DNA of 64,000 bases. Source: Hymenopus coronatus. Taxonomy: Eukaryota > Arthropoda > Insecta > Mantodea > Hymenopodidae. The position numbers and the translations under genes were made by a program. The stretch is taken from contig CM060881.1 of assembly GCA_030762935.1 (NCBI GenBank), positions 102,190,501 to 102,254,500 of the forward strand, in the 5' to 3' direction. This document shows positions 12,193-21,900 of this stretch, in pieces. The notes under the pieces were generated by a model that worked only from the letters and a program-made list of their open reading frames with translations, made no database searches and had not been told where the DNA came from. Each line of letters opens with the position of its first letter. Within the stretch, counting starts at the first letter, position 1.

Positions 12193-12451
12193 GAAGTAGT
12201 AGTAGTAGTAGTACTACTATTACTACTATCATGTCTGTTAGTTTTAGCAGGAGCTAAAACATCTCTCTAGGCTTATTAGAGAGTATAAAAGTTTCTTGCG
12301 AACGTTAATGTCTTCATTTGATTGAGATAAACATTTGCAGATATAGCTGTAGTACACATGTTATTCGAATGGGAACAGTGATAATAAAATTTTTAAAAAA
12401 TGTATTCTAAATAGAGGCCATAACAATCCATATTGTTTCTATGGAATTGCA
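11861..12451. other. Unassigned sequence with a trinucleotide array
   Basis: An imperfect (ATT)n/(AGT)n array lies at about 12120-12232. Otherwise nothing recognisable. Confidence 0.5.
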
Positions 12452-13024
12452 TCTTCCAAGGAAATACCTCTATCCCAAACTACTCTGTTTCAAAAATGGC
12501 TCTAACCATTTTGATTAAAATACATTATTAAATATATTCACATTACAAAAAAAATGTATAGCTTAAGTCTTGGGGGACTTCTTCATTCTGGATATTGCGG
12601 ACCTGGTAACTTTACTACACAGTAAATGCTGAGCTCATTAAACACAATTTTTTTCACATACATTTTCTGGAGATCTAATTCCGAGAAAGTCCTTGTTAAT
12701 GGTTTAAGTTTTAATATGTTTAACATTTTTAAAACGGGTAGTTTGTGATTCTCTTCTCTTTGGTTTTACTCCTGGCCTTGCAAAGAGAAACGCTTCAACC
12801 ATAAATCCTTTAAAATAATTTACTACCACTAACTAATTAGACAGTTCTGCTCATGTTTCTTTTGATTAGCATGATGTAGATAAAATAATAGCTTCTGTTA
12901 GAATATTGTTAATTCATTGCATTTTGTACACTGTGTATGAAGGACCAGAATGGGATAAATTGTCAGAATAGATTCTTATGGAATAGGTCGAGAAAATAAT
13001 CTGAATGGAATATATCAGATTTTT
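12452..13024 (+). mobile_element. Family H repeat, 5-prime truncated, abutting the next copy
   Basis: Starts inside the element (CAAAAATGGCTCTAACCATT at about 12491). The terminal segment at 12985-13024 (GAGAAAATAATCTGAATGG...ATATCAGATTTTT) is separated from the body by about 70 bases of extra DNA. The last T is followed directly by ACTTTCTCTA of the next copy. Confidence 0.75.
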
Positions 13025-13162
13025 ACTTTCTCTATACGCTCTATGTACATGGTGTATAGAGAAGGTATTGCACTCCACCCAAAAATTCCATATCCGGATT
13101 TCACCGGAAATATATGTTTTAGGGTTCCCAATAATCAAAAAAAGCATTTTCACAAAAAGGTC

Positions 13163-13193
<31 letters not shown>

Positions 13194-13597
13194 CTGTGAA
13201 CACGATAACTCAAAAACGAAACGTTGGTAAAATGCCAAACTTGGTATTTAAGTTTACTATTTTCCAGGGATGCGACACGAGGATTTTGAGAAAAATCCCC
13301 CACCCCCAACTACCCTTTACATGGAACTTTTACAAAATTATTTATTTTCTCAAAAATGGCTTTAACGACTTTGATTAAAATTTCGTATATTAAAGATATA
13401 ATAAAATGTATATCTTGAATTCTCCGGAAATAGCCCCTAAAGAGTAGTTTAATCTGGATAAATTTTACAGAATTTTGAATAACTGCTAAACCGTAAGAGA
13501 TCGACAAAAACTTACTACACAAAAATGTAGAGCACGTTAAAACGCACAATTTGTGTTATATACATTTTTTTCGTGAGTTCGTCATTTTTGGAACATT

Positions 13598-13643
<46 letters not shown>

Positions 13644-13945
13644 TTTTTTTTTTTTTTTTTTTGTTTTTTGTTTCTGCTATGAAAAACTTATACTTTTCTC
13701 ATATAGGAACTTGTCAACTCCTATACATATAAGCAAAGGAACTTTATTGACATGGAAACCAGCTTTTGACTATCATTTTAACCTATAGTTTATTTCGCTT
13801 CTACTTACAAGGAAGCAAGTAATAGGACTATTTCTGCTCATTTTTTTCTGATTAACATAAAGTAAATAGAAGTATAAGGCTTTTAAGAATAATTTGTTGC
13901 AGGGATATAGATAAAGTCATGTGAATGGGACACATCAGATTTTTT
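13025..13945 (+). mobile_element. Family H repeat, full length, best reference copy
   Basis: Non-coding element of 921 bases. In order: border ACTTTCTCTA (13025-13034); palindromic segment to about 13063; TTCACCGGAAATATATG; GT microsatellite (13164-13192); AACTCAAAAACGAAA; a C-rich CCCCCACCCCCAACTACCC; ATGGCTTTAACGACTTTGAT; CTAAACCGTAAGAGAT; ATTAACATAAAGTAAATAGA; inverted border TAGATAAAGT; hairpin ATGTG-AATGGGA-CACAT; AGATTTTTT. The inverted subterminal motifs plus a terminal hairpin resemble Helentron-derived HINEs. A satellite-like repeat of other origin cannot be excluded. It encodes no plausible protein. Confidence 0.85.
13600..13669. repeat. Long poly-T tract inside family H
   Basis: About 68 T residues broken by two G residues. 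It expanded at the spot where sister copies read ATTCCTTATTTTTGG. The poly-Phe ORF across it is an artefact. Confidence 0.9.
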
Positions 13946-14041
13946 ATAAATGGGATAACGATTTACATGAGGATTAATTAATTCATAAAGTTAAATATTT
14001 TTCGTCATTCCAAATGTACTGTTGCCTTATGTTATTTTGTT

Positions 14042-14870
14042 ACTTTCTCTATTCATGTTATGTACAGAGTGTATAGAGGCTGTATCCCATCCAAAAATTG
14101 TATGTGAGATTTTGCCGGAAATACAGTTTCTAGGTCCCCTGAATCTATAAGAGCACTTTTAGAAAAAGAGTCATGTGCGTCTATGCAAAACGTGACTCAA
14201 AAACCAAAATACCGTTTAATACCAAACTTGGTGTTTATGTTTATCATCTTCAAAGATTGCGACACGAAGATTTTCGAGAAACTGTCCCCCTCACCAAACA
14301 ACCCTTTACATGAAAAAATGTTTGAACTTTTGTTTTTCTAAAAATATCCAGTATTTTGATGAAATAACTATATTAAAATAGTTACATCACATATAAAAAT
14401 ATATATCTTGAATTTTATGGGAAAGCTTCTGTTCTGGATAAATTTTGCTGAACTTTGCATATCTAGTAAACCGTAAGAAAAAAACAAAGACTTAATACAC
14501 AAAAAATGTAGGTTTTGTTAAAACTAAAGATAATGTCCGAGATGGTCCTTATTATTGGTTGCAATTTTAAACTATGTAACTTTTCTCAAATTATATTACC
14601 TTCCATTTCGTCTCTCTTTTGTTTTACGGGAAATCGAACCGGACTTGAATAGTTGTTTACACGTCGAGCCGCCTTTAACAGATGTGACTGTTGCTTCTGT
14701 CTAGTGTATTCCCTTATTTCCCTTCTGCATCGAAGGAGGCATATTACAACACAATTTCTGATAACTTTTATCCTTATTAGCGTTGTGTAGATAAAATAAT
14801 AATCTTCTGTAAGAATTCATTGTTTGCAGAACAGGTACCGAAAATCGTGTGAATGTTACATCAGATTTTT
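14042..14870 (+). mobile_element. Family H repeat, full length
   Basis: Begins ACTTTCTCTATTCATG and ends GTGTGAATGTTACATCAGATTTTT. It lies about 95 bases downstream of the previous copy in the same orientation. The GT microsatellite is nearly lost (ATGTGCGTCTATG at about 14172). Confidence 0.85.
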
Positions 14871-15609
14871 GTTACCTATTCTGCCATTGCTCTAACAGTG
14901 TCTGCGACATACGTTATCCCATGCCAAACACATTAACAATCTATGTCTCGCACCGTGTCTCGCATTTGTATTGCTTCCTGATAAACAATGCGACAACAAG
15001 CGCCATGCTTCCCATTTTTCCTTAGCCAATTAGTAAACAAACACAAAAGTGTTTCTGCTTAATGCTATGCTCATGGTAAATATACATATAGGTGGAGCAA
15101 CCAATTCCCAATCAAATGAATCAACCAATGACCTGGTTGAGAAGCCATGAAGTACCCTGAATACGATAAATGAAACATGTTACCATAAGAAACATGAATA
15201 GTATTACAGCGCATATATGTATGAATGTGGCAGCAGACGCCTCTTGGCCCAAACAAATATAGATCAGAGGTAACGCAAACACTTTGAAAAGTACCGAACT
15301 TATGTTCAAACCTCTGCAACAGCTTACTTTTTTTCTCCCCCATTTATGTTGTTTCTTCTGTCATATTTTCTTTTTCACATTCTTTATTTATACTGCTACA
15401 GAGTTTCCGTTATATTAGTTATAATTTGAGTTTTAGATTGAAGGTATATATTATGTATAATAGCCAAAGTTTACAACTACTGGTGATAAGCTTGATACCT
15501 TTATCGTTATTGTGGTTCTGTGTTGGTCAGATGTTTTTGCTTGGTTCCATTAGTTACCGAAAGAGGTCCTAATCACTACTACAACGACGCACTCATTCAT
15601 GTTTTAGCA
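14871..15609. other. Unassigned sequence upstream of a transposase relic
   Basis: No gene recognised. Two overlapping minus-strand ORFs (62 and 90 codons, 15071-15343) share no motif. The left end of the Tc1-like element should lie here, but I could not define its terminal inverted repeat. Confidence 0.35.
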
Positions 15610-16605
15610 ATGGCAGAGACCGTTGATAAACGTTCTGCTGTTCTCACCCTAGTATCATAGGGTTATACGGCCACCAGAGCGGGTAGCATTTGTGATGTTC
15701 CACAGTCCATTGCAAGGAGGTGGGCAAAGTTATATCGTGAAGAGGGACAGGTTGCTGCAAGGAAGAGTTCTGGTCGCTCGCGAGTATCTACCGAGAAGGA
15801 AGACAGGTCTCTCATGACGCCGCTGATTACAAGACTGTATCTTTATTCCCGGGTAGTGCACGGACGGTTAACAACAGCTGTAAAGATGCCGGAATTCAAC
15901 GTAGACGTGCGGCGGTGAAGGAAGTGCTAACTGAAGCCCACAAAGCATTTGCTGTATAGTACGAGAGCTTCCATTGGAGCGATGTAGTTTTCTCCGACGA
16001 AGCTACGTTCTGTAATGCAGATGCCAATTCGACAGTGTTTGTTTACAGGCTTAATGGTACTCAATACGATATACGCTATTTGGCCACTCGTTCAAGGAAT
16101 GGTCGGAAGACCGTTACTGCTGGGGCATGGATATCTCGGAAAGGTGCAGGTATGCTGGAACTTGTTCACGGAATGCTGAATTGGGAAATATATTCTGAAA
16201 TTCTAGAACACGTTCTGCATCCATCTGCCCAAGAACGTTATACTGAAGGTATTATTAAATTCCAACAGGGTACTCTTTAGGTCCACAAGTCGGCCAAAGT
16301 TCAAAAGTTATTTTCAGAGCACACAATATCTTAGAGTAGATGCATGGCCTCCAAAGTCAGCAGATCTCAACCCAATTTAACGTGTTTGGGCGAAAGTAAA
16401 GCAAAGGCTTTCTCGAGGTCTCAGATAGCACACACTGTGTGCCGTGACAGACATTCGGGATTCACTACCAGAAGACATTAATTCTTTTCAAACGCTAGTG
16501 AATTCCATGCCCCAAAGATTGAGGACAGTGGTAGCAAATAACGGAGACCACACAACGTTTTTGAATTCGTATTCTCTTATTTTATTAGCATTTTGGTGCA
16601 TTTAA
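15610..16605 (+). pseudogene. Tc1/mariner-type transposase pseudogene
   Basis: Relic of a cut-and-paste DNA transposase (DDE superfamily). From ATG 15610 the reading gives MAETVDKRSAVLTLV, an in-frame stop at 15658, then a helix-turn-helix region (DVPQSIARRWAKLYREEG) and a basic linker SSGRSRVSTEKEDR. After a frameshift near 15810 it continues as GIQRRRAAVKEVLTEAHKAF, a stop, then HWSDVVFSDEATF, which holds the first catalytic Asp. The second catalytic block is destroyed: where DN.P before VHKSAKV is expected, the codons give GTL and a stop (16279). A second shift leads to WPPKSADLNPI followed by a stop exactly where the catalytic Glu of DLNPIE belongs, then RVWAKVKQRL. The C-terminal part runs to a stop at 16603. 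Total length matches a Tc1 transposase of about 330 residues, so the gene decayed in place. Terminal repeats were not resolved. Confidence 0.85.
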
Positions 16606-16751
16606 AAGCAACCGGTGATCAGGTTGGAGTGTTTTTCTTTGTTTTTTAGTTTACGAGAATAGCAAATAAAAATGTTCATATTTCACAGAGTGAATGATTT
16701 ATATGACATAATGTTATAAAGAGTGTTAATATGAACTAAAAACAAAATAAC

Positions 16752-17627
16752 AAAAAATCTGATGTGTTACACTCACATGACCTTCTCTAGCTGTTCTACA
16801 AACATCTTACATAAGATTATTCTTCTTTCTGCACCTTGCTAATCAAGGTACTCATTAGCACAATGTTCTTATTACTTAGTTCCTTATAAGTAGGAAGAAA
16901 ATAAGGGAATACACTAGGTTAAACCAATAGTCGAATGTTTTAAAAGCTGTCGTTATACGATTGTCATTACGAATTGCTTCTTCTCTTGCCCAGGAGTAGA
17001 ACAAAAGAAAAACGGACACCCCCGTCTGACAAAAGTGTAAGTACTTCACAACCAAAACTAATAACAAGGAATACCTCGAAAACGGCAAGCTTCACGAAAA
17101 AATGTAAATGACATAACTTGTGTATTTTAACAAGACCTACATTTTTTTTAGAATAAGTTTTTGACTATCTCGTTACTAGTTATGCCAAATTAAGCAAAAC
17201 TCATCCAGAATAAACAGGTCTTTAGAAGATATTCCCATAAAATTCAAGATATACATTTTATTTGTCCAGTAAATATCTTTAATATACGACATTTTAATCA
17301 AAATCGTTACAGCCATTTTTAAGAAAATCAAAATTTTCGAAAAAAGTTTCATGTAAAGGGTAGTTTGGTATTTTTCTCAAAATCTTTGTGTCGCATCCCT
17401 GGAACATACCGAACTTAAATACCAAGTTTGGTATTTTAGCTACTTTTCGTTTTCTAGTTATTGTGTTCACAGACACACGGACCTTTTTATGAAAATACTT
17501 TTTTTTGGATACAGGGGGTCCTAAAACGTGTATTTCCGGTAAAATCTCGGTATCAAATTTTTGGGTGGAATGCAATACTTCTGTATCCCTATGTACATTG
17601 CACATACGGGGTCAGAGAAAGTAAAAA
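16752..17627 (-). mobile_element. Family H repeat, full length
   Basis: Opens AAAAAATCTGATGTGTTACA and closes GTCAGAGAAAGTAAAAA. It begins about 150 bases after the Tc1 relic. The CA microsatellite is reduced to ACAGACACACGG (about 17469). One palindrome arm has been lost at the closing end. Confidence 0.85.
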
Positions 17628-17772
17628 GCTCTATACGGGTTACTGGGCTAGTTTCTATGTTGGGTAGCAGACTGTTTCAAACGGAGCACGTTTAGGACTT
17701 AGCTATTTCTACCTCGGAGCACTTTTTTCCCTGTTTATAAAGAACAGCTCAACTATCAAGGTTTGGCTTATT

Positions 17773-18609
17773 ACTTTCTCTATAGGCACTATGTACATAG
17801 TGTATAGAGAATGTATTGCACTCCACCAAAAAATTCCGAGATCTCACCGGAAATATATGTTTTAGGGTACCCTTTATCTAAAAAAAGCATTTTCGGAAAA
17901 AGGTCCGTGTGTGTGTCCGTGTGTCTGTGAACACCATAACTCAACAACGAAAAGTCGGTATTTAAGTTTAGTATCTTCCAGGGATGCGACACGAAGATTT
18001 TGAGAAAAATTCCCCCACCCCAACTACCCTTTACATGGAACTTTTTTCGAAAATTTTCATTTTCTCAAAAATGGCTCTAACGATTTTGATTAAAATTTCG
18101 TAAATTAAAGATATTTACCTGACAAATAAAATGTATATCTTGAATTTTTTGGGAAAAGCCTCTGAAGAGTAGTTTATTCTGGATGAATTTTACTAAATTT
18201 TGAATAACTGCTAAACCGTAAGAGATGGACAAAAACTTACTACACTAAAATGCAAAGCACGATAAAACACACAATTTATTCTATATACATTTTTTTCGTG
18301 GAGTTCGTCCTTTTTGTGACATTCCTTATTTTTGGTTTCTGCTATGAAAAACTTATACATTTCTCATACAGGAATTTGTCAACTGGTGTCCATACAAACA
18401 AAGGAACTTCAGTGACATAGCTTTCGATTATCACTTTAACCTATGGTACTCCCTTATTTTACCTCTACTTACAAGAAAGGAAGTAATATGGCTATTTCAG
18501 CTAATGTTTTACTGATTAGCATGAAGTTAATAGAAGTATAAGCTTTTTAAGAATAATTTGTTGCAGTGATATAGAGAAAGTCATGTGAATGGTACACATC
18601 AGCTTTTTT
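17773..18609 (+). mobile_element. Family H repeat, full length, intact palindrome
   Basis: Shows the clearest 5-prime structure: ACTTTCTCTA, then CACTATGTACATAGTG, a perfect 16-base palindrome, flanked by TTCTCTATA on the left and TATAGAGAA on the right (2-base asymmetry). Closes TATAGAGAAAGTCATGTG...GGTACACATCAG. Opposite orientation to its neighbour 146 bases away. Confidence 0.85.
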
Positions 18610-18834
18610 TAATGTTTCTGTGTAGATCATCGAAAAACATTAATTTTGGTTGTTCTCGAGTTGTTATTCTATGTTATAAAGCAATGAAGTAAGTCTTGCC
18701 TCGCTGCATAGAATGTTTTGTAGCATAATGCACGTGCACGTGTAAACCAAGCTTGTGTAGCTTAGTGTGCTTCTGTGTGCCGAAGCGACACTTGAAAAGT
18801 TACAGCGCTAAATCATTTTTTTCCATGGCTGTTC

Positions 18835-18924
18835 AAAGTACATAGTAATCCACCCAAATGTTCGATGTTGAGGTTTCACCGGAAATATATGTTTAGAGAT
18901 CCCCTAAGTCCGAAAAAAATGTTT
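18835..18924 (+). mobile_element. Family H repeat, short 5-prime fragment
   Basis: Covers only the CCACCCAAATGTTCGATG...TTTCACCGGAAATATATG stretch and the following CCCCTAAGTCCGAAAAAAA, then breaks at the start of the next copy. Confidence 0.7.
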
Positions 18925-19695
18925 TACTCTTTCTACATCTACTACAGCTACCTAGATTTCACCGTACGTACATGCTTTGGCACCCCATGAATCCAAGAAA
19001 AACAGTTTTTAGAAAACGGTCCACGTGTGTGTGTATGTCTGTAAAGAGCATAGCTCAAAAAATAAATACCAAACTTTTCATTTAAGTTTATCTTCCAATG
19101 ATGCGTTACGAAGATTTTCAGAAACGTCCTTACTACGAACTACCCCTTACATGGAAAATTTTTTGAAATTTTTATTCTTCTCAAAAATGGCTCTGACGAT
19201 TTTGATTAAAATATATTATACTATATACATTTAAATCGAAAATAAAATGTATATCCTGAATTTTTCGGCAATATATTCTGAAGGCCAACTCATTTTAAAT
19301 ACACTTTTCTGAATTTTTCACAAATAGTAAACCATAATAAGTACACAAATACTTACCACACAATGTATGCCATACGCATTTTTATTGTAGACTTGGCCGT
19401 TTCCAAGATATTCCTTGTTACTGTTTTCAATTACTTTTTTTAGACAGCAAGTGTCGTTTTTTTTATTTATTTTTTTTCTTTCTATTACTGGGCAATCTAA
19501 GAAGCAAATTTCAATGACTATCGCTAACGATAACTTTTAAAATTGTCACTATTGCTTTAACATACCGCATTCATTTTGTTCTCTTATACGAGCTAAGTAA
19601 TAAGTGCATTCTGCTAATGCTTATCTTGGTTAGCATGGTGTAAAAAGAATAATAATCTTTTGTAAGACGTCATGTAGGAAACACATAAGATTTTT
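18925..19695 (+). mobile_element. Family H repeat, full-length body with decayed palindrome
   Basis: Starts ACTCTTTCTACATCTAC and ends AACACATAAGATTTTT. A short GTGTGTGTGTATG tract lies at about 19026. It is followed without a gap by a copy lacking its first ~120 bases. Confidence 0.8.
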
Positions 19696-20439
19696 GGAAA
19701 AAAGATACATGTTTGTTTGTGTGTGTGTGTGTGTGTGTGTCTCTTTGGACAGCATATCTCAAAAACAAAAATACCGTTAAATACCAAGCTTAGTATCTTC
19801 CAAGGATGTGAAGATTTTCAAGAAAACTTCCCCAAATTTTAGTTGACAAAATTTTTAAAAAATTTGTTTTTCTCAAAAATGCGTTAACGATTTTGATTAA
19901 AATGCCATATACTAAAGATATTTATATCACAAAAATTCAGTATATTTTGAATTTTGTGGGAATAGCCTCTAAAGACCTTTTTATTCTTTATTAGTTTTGC
20001 AGAAATGTGCACAACCGTTAAATCGTAAGAGATAGACAAAAACTTACTACATAAAAATGTAGATCACGTTAAAACACAAAATTTGTCATATACGTTTTCT
20101 ATGTAGAGTCGACCGTTTCTGAGATATTTCTTGTTATTGGTTTTGATTGTAAACTACTTAAAATTTTCTGAAACGGAAGTGACGTTTTCTTTTGTTGTAT
20201 GTTTCTTGTTCTACTGCAAGCGAATCAAACTTCAATTGTTTCACATAGAACCAGTTTTTGAAAATGTTACTGTCAACTTAATCTAGTGAACTTTTATGTT
20301 CTTTCTACTTACAAGGAAGCAAATACTAAGACATTTCTGCTACGGTTACTTTGATTAGCATTATATTTTATAAGGAAAGTCCTTTGTGTAACAGCTAGAG
20401 AAAGTCATGTGAATGGAAGAACATGTCAGATTTTTTTTT
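19696..20439 (+). mobile_element. Family H repeat, 5-prime truncated
   Basis: Starts in the middle of the leader (GGAAAAAAGATACATG), keeps a GT microsatellite at 19719-19740 and ends GAGAAAGTCATGTGAATGG...CAGATTTTTTTTT. Head-to-tail with the preceding copy. Confidence 0.8.
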
Positions 20440-20450
20440 CAATTCAGCAA

Positions 20451-20549
20451 GTCTAAAATGTGTAATCACAGTGAAATTCTTATATAGAGGTTTAGGAGGA
20501 ATGTAATACCTTCTTTACATACACATATATGGTAGAGTAAATAAAAAAG
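20451..20549 (-). mobile_element. Family H repeat, 5-prime end fragment
   Basis: Reads CAGTGAAATTCTTATATAGA, then GGAATGTAATACCTTC and a decayed GGTAGAGTAAATAAA, the border end of an element in opposite orientation to the one just before it. The two make a head-on junction. Confidence 0.65.
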
Positions 20550-20705
20550 ATTGCCTCTGCGGTCGAGAGTCAGCGAGCTGACTTTCACCCCGAGGTCCTG
20601 GGTTCGATTCCCGGTTAGGGCGGGAAAGTTTTCTTTAACCAGAGGTATTCCCTATCCCCCACAGAGTGAAAGTATGTATGTAAAAAAAAGTATAAAACAC
20701 ATACA
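20550..20705 (+). mobile_element. SINE family E, copy 1
   Basis: tRNA-like head with an A-box-like GCGGTCGAGAGTCAGCG and an excellent B-box GGTTCGATTCC (20601-20611), then GGGCGGGAAAGTTTTCTTTA and a tail ending AAAAGTATAAAACAC. The second copy at 53,945-54,085 shares the B-box, the TTTCCTTTAA segment and the TATAAAA tail. It is inserted at the end of a family H fragment. Confidence 0.75.
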
Positions 20706-21063
20706 GACAACAGGTTGTTTCTAATGCAAAACCCCAATATGTCCTTAGATGTTAAAAAGGGGGCTAGATAAATGAAACAATAAAAAGAGGAAGCATATAA
20801 TTACTAGAAATGAAATTCTAAAGAGTCGTTGCTGGATACAAATTCTTTGCTAATAGTTTATTTCAGTACTAGGTGTTGGGTTGCGTTTTGGACAAGAAAA
20901 GGTGCGAAATGTGTCTCCAGATGCCTGGCTTCCAACCTATTCGTTATCCTCTTTGACGTTGTGCTCCTTGTAGTCCCTAGTGTCGGTTGATCTATGACAT
21001 TGAGCCATTTCTCAGAGGTGGAATGTCCTAAAGCTTTGGAACAATAACTCCTGAATTGTTTTA
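20706..21063. other. Unassigned sequence
   Basis: No recognisable feature. The 85-codon minus-strand ORF at 20858-21115 has no motif. Confidence 0.35.
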
Positions 21064-21374
21064 TGCGCTTTATTTGCAGCACTAGCGTGCACATGATATG
21101 AGCCTTAGTGAACAAACTTTTGGGTGAGGCGAAATAAATGAAATAAGCAAAATACGTTCGAAATATTCGCGTTGACTATATAGCGAACGTTAACTCCCTC
21201 CGCAAAATTTTGCGTTAGGAAAACTTCAGCTTACACGGAATTATCACTTTGTTTTTTATCCCTTTTATTTTCAGCACTAACGGGCACATGATGAAGACAC
21301 TTTTGAGTGTGGCAAAATAAGTTATATTAAGGAATACGTCTGGAATCTACGTGTTGACTACATTTCCTAAAGTG
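21064..21374 (+). repeat. Diverged local tandem duplication (period about 200 bases)
   Basis: Two units share CAGCACTA(G/A)CG(T/G)GCACATGAT, ACTTTTG(G/A)GTG and GTTGACTA. The first occurs from about 21077, the second from about 21274. The central spacer holds the palindrome CGCAAAATTTTGCG (21200-21213). Function unknown. Confidence 0.6.
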
Positions 21375-21589
21375 TGGCCAGATATTGAGCTAAGAAATTA
21401 AGCTTCGTGGTATAAATCTTATGCCTCTGGGATTCCCTCAGTTATGCTGAACTAGCTTTATTATCATAAAAGGTTTGTTAATTGCAAACTAGCTTTATAT
21501 ATCCCAATGTGCTAAATTTAGAAATCCTCAAGTTAGCTTACTCGTTTCTACTTATATACAACATAATTTTCATAAAAAATATGTACAAG

Positions 21590-21900
21590 GTAGCCCAAAT
21601 GTTCAGTATTTAACCTATGCAAATATCTCTTTGCGTCTTGAAAGAGTTGCAAAACTCAACGGGATTATTTTAAGACAAAATCCGCCAGTAGAGTATAGGC
21701 GAGAGTGAGTGTCGCTTTACCCCTCGCAATGAACGTGACCTCCTCGTTGTCCTCGCTGATAAACAAGGGTGTACACCGAAGGCCGATCTCCCCAGTTCTC
21801 CACTGGCAGGCTTTAACACGAAATACTCCTGTTGAATTCTGCAATTCCTTTAACGCTCGAAACGATAACTGCACATGTGAGATATGAGGCAGTTAGGCCA
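21590..21900 (+). repeat. Repeat family R, copy 2
   Basis: Contains GCAAATATCTCTTTGCGTCT, GAAAGAGTTGCAAAACTCAA, GTTGTCCTCGCTGATAAACA, TTTAACGCTCGAAACGATA and GGCAGTTAGGCCAC, which recur in the same order at 53,375-53,895. Relatively GC-rich. It may be a coding relic, but no frame stays open in all copies. Confidence 0.5.

Noticed and set aside
12914..13378. ORFs of 111 and 131 codons containing CVCVCV and THTHTH
   Set aside because: They lie in a family H copy and cross its GT microsatellite. Sister copies have stops and indels in the same frames, so the family appears non-coding.
13573..13788. Poly-Phe ORF
   Set aside because: Reads through the poly-T expansion inside a family H copy.
13025..13945. 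Family H as a classical MITE
   Set aside because: The inverted motifs are not both terminal: the second lies about 30 bases inside the end, and no constant TA or other target duplication was seen at several copies. Not fully excluded.
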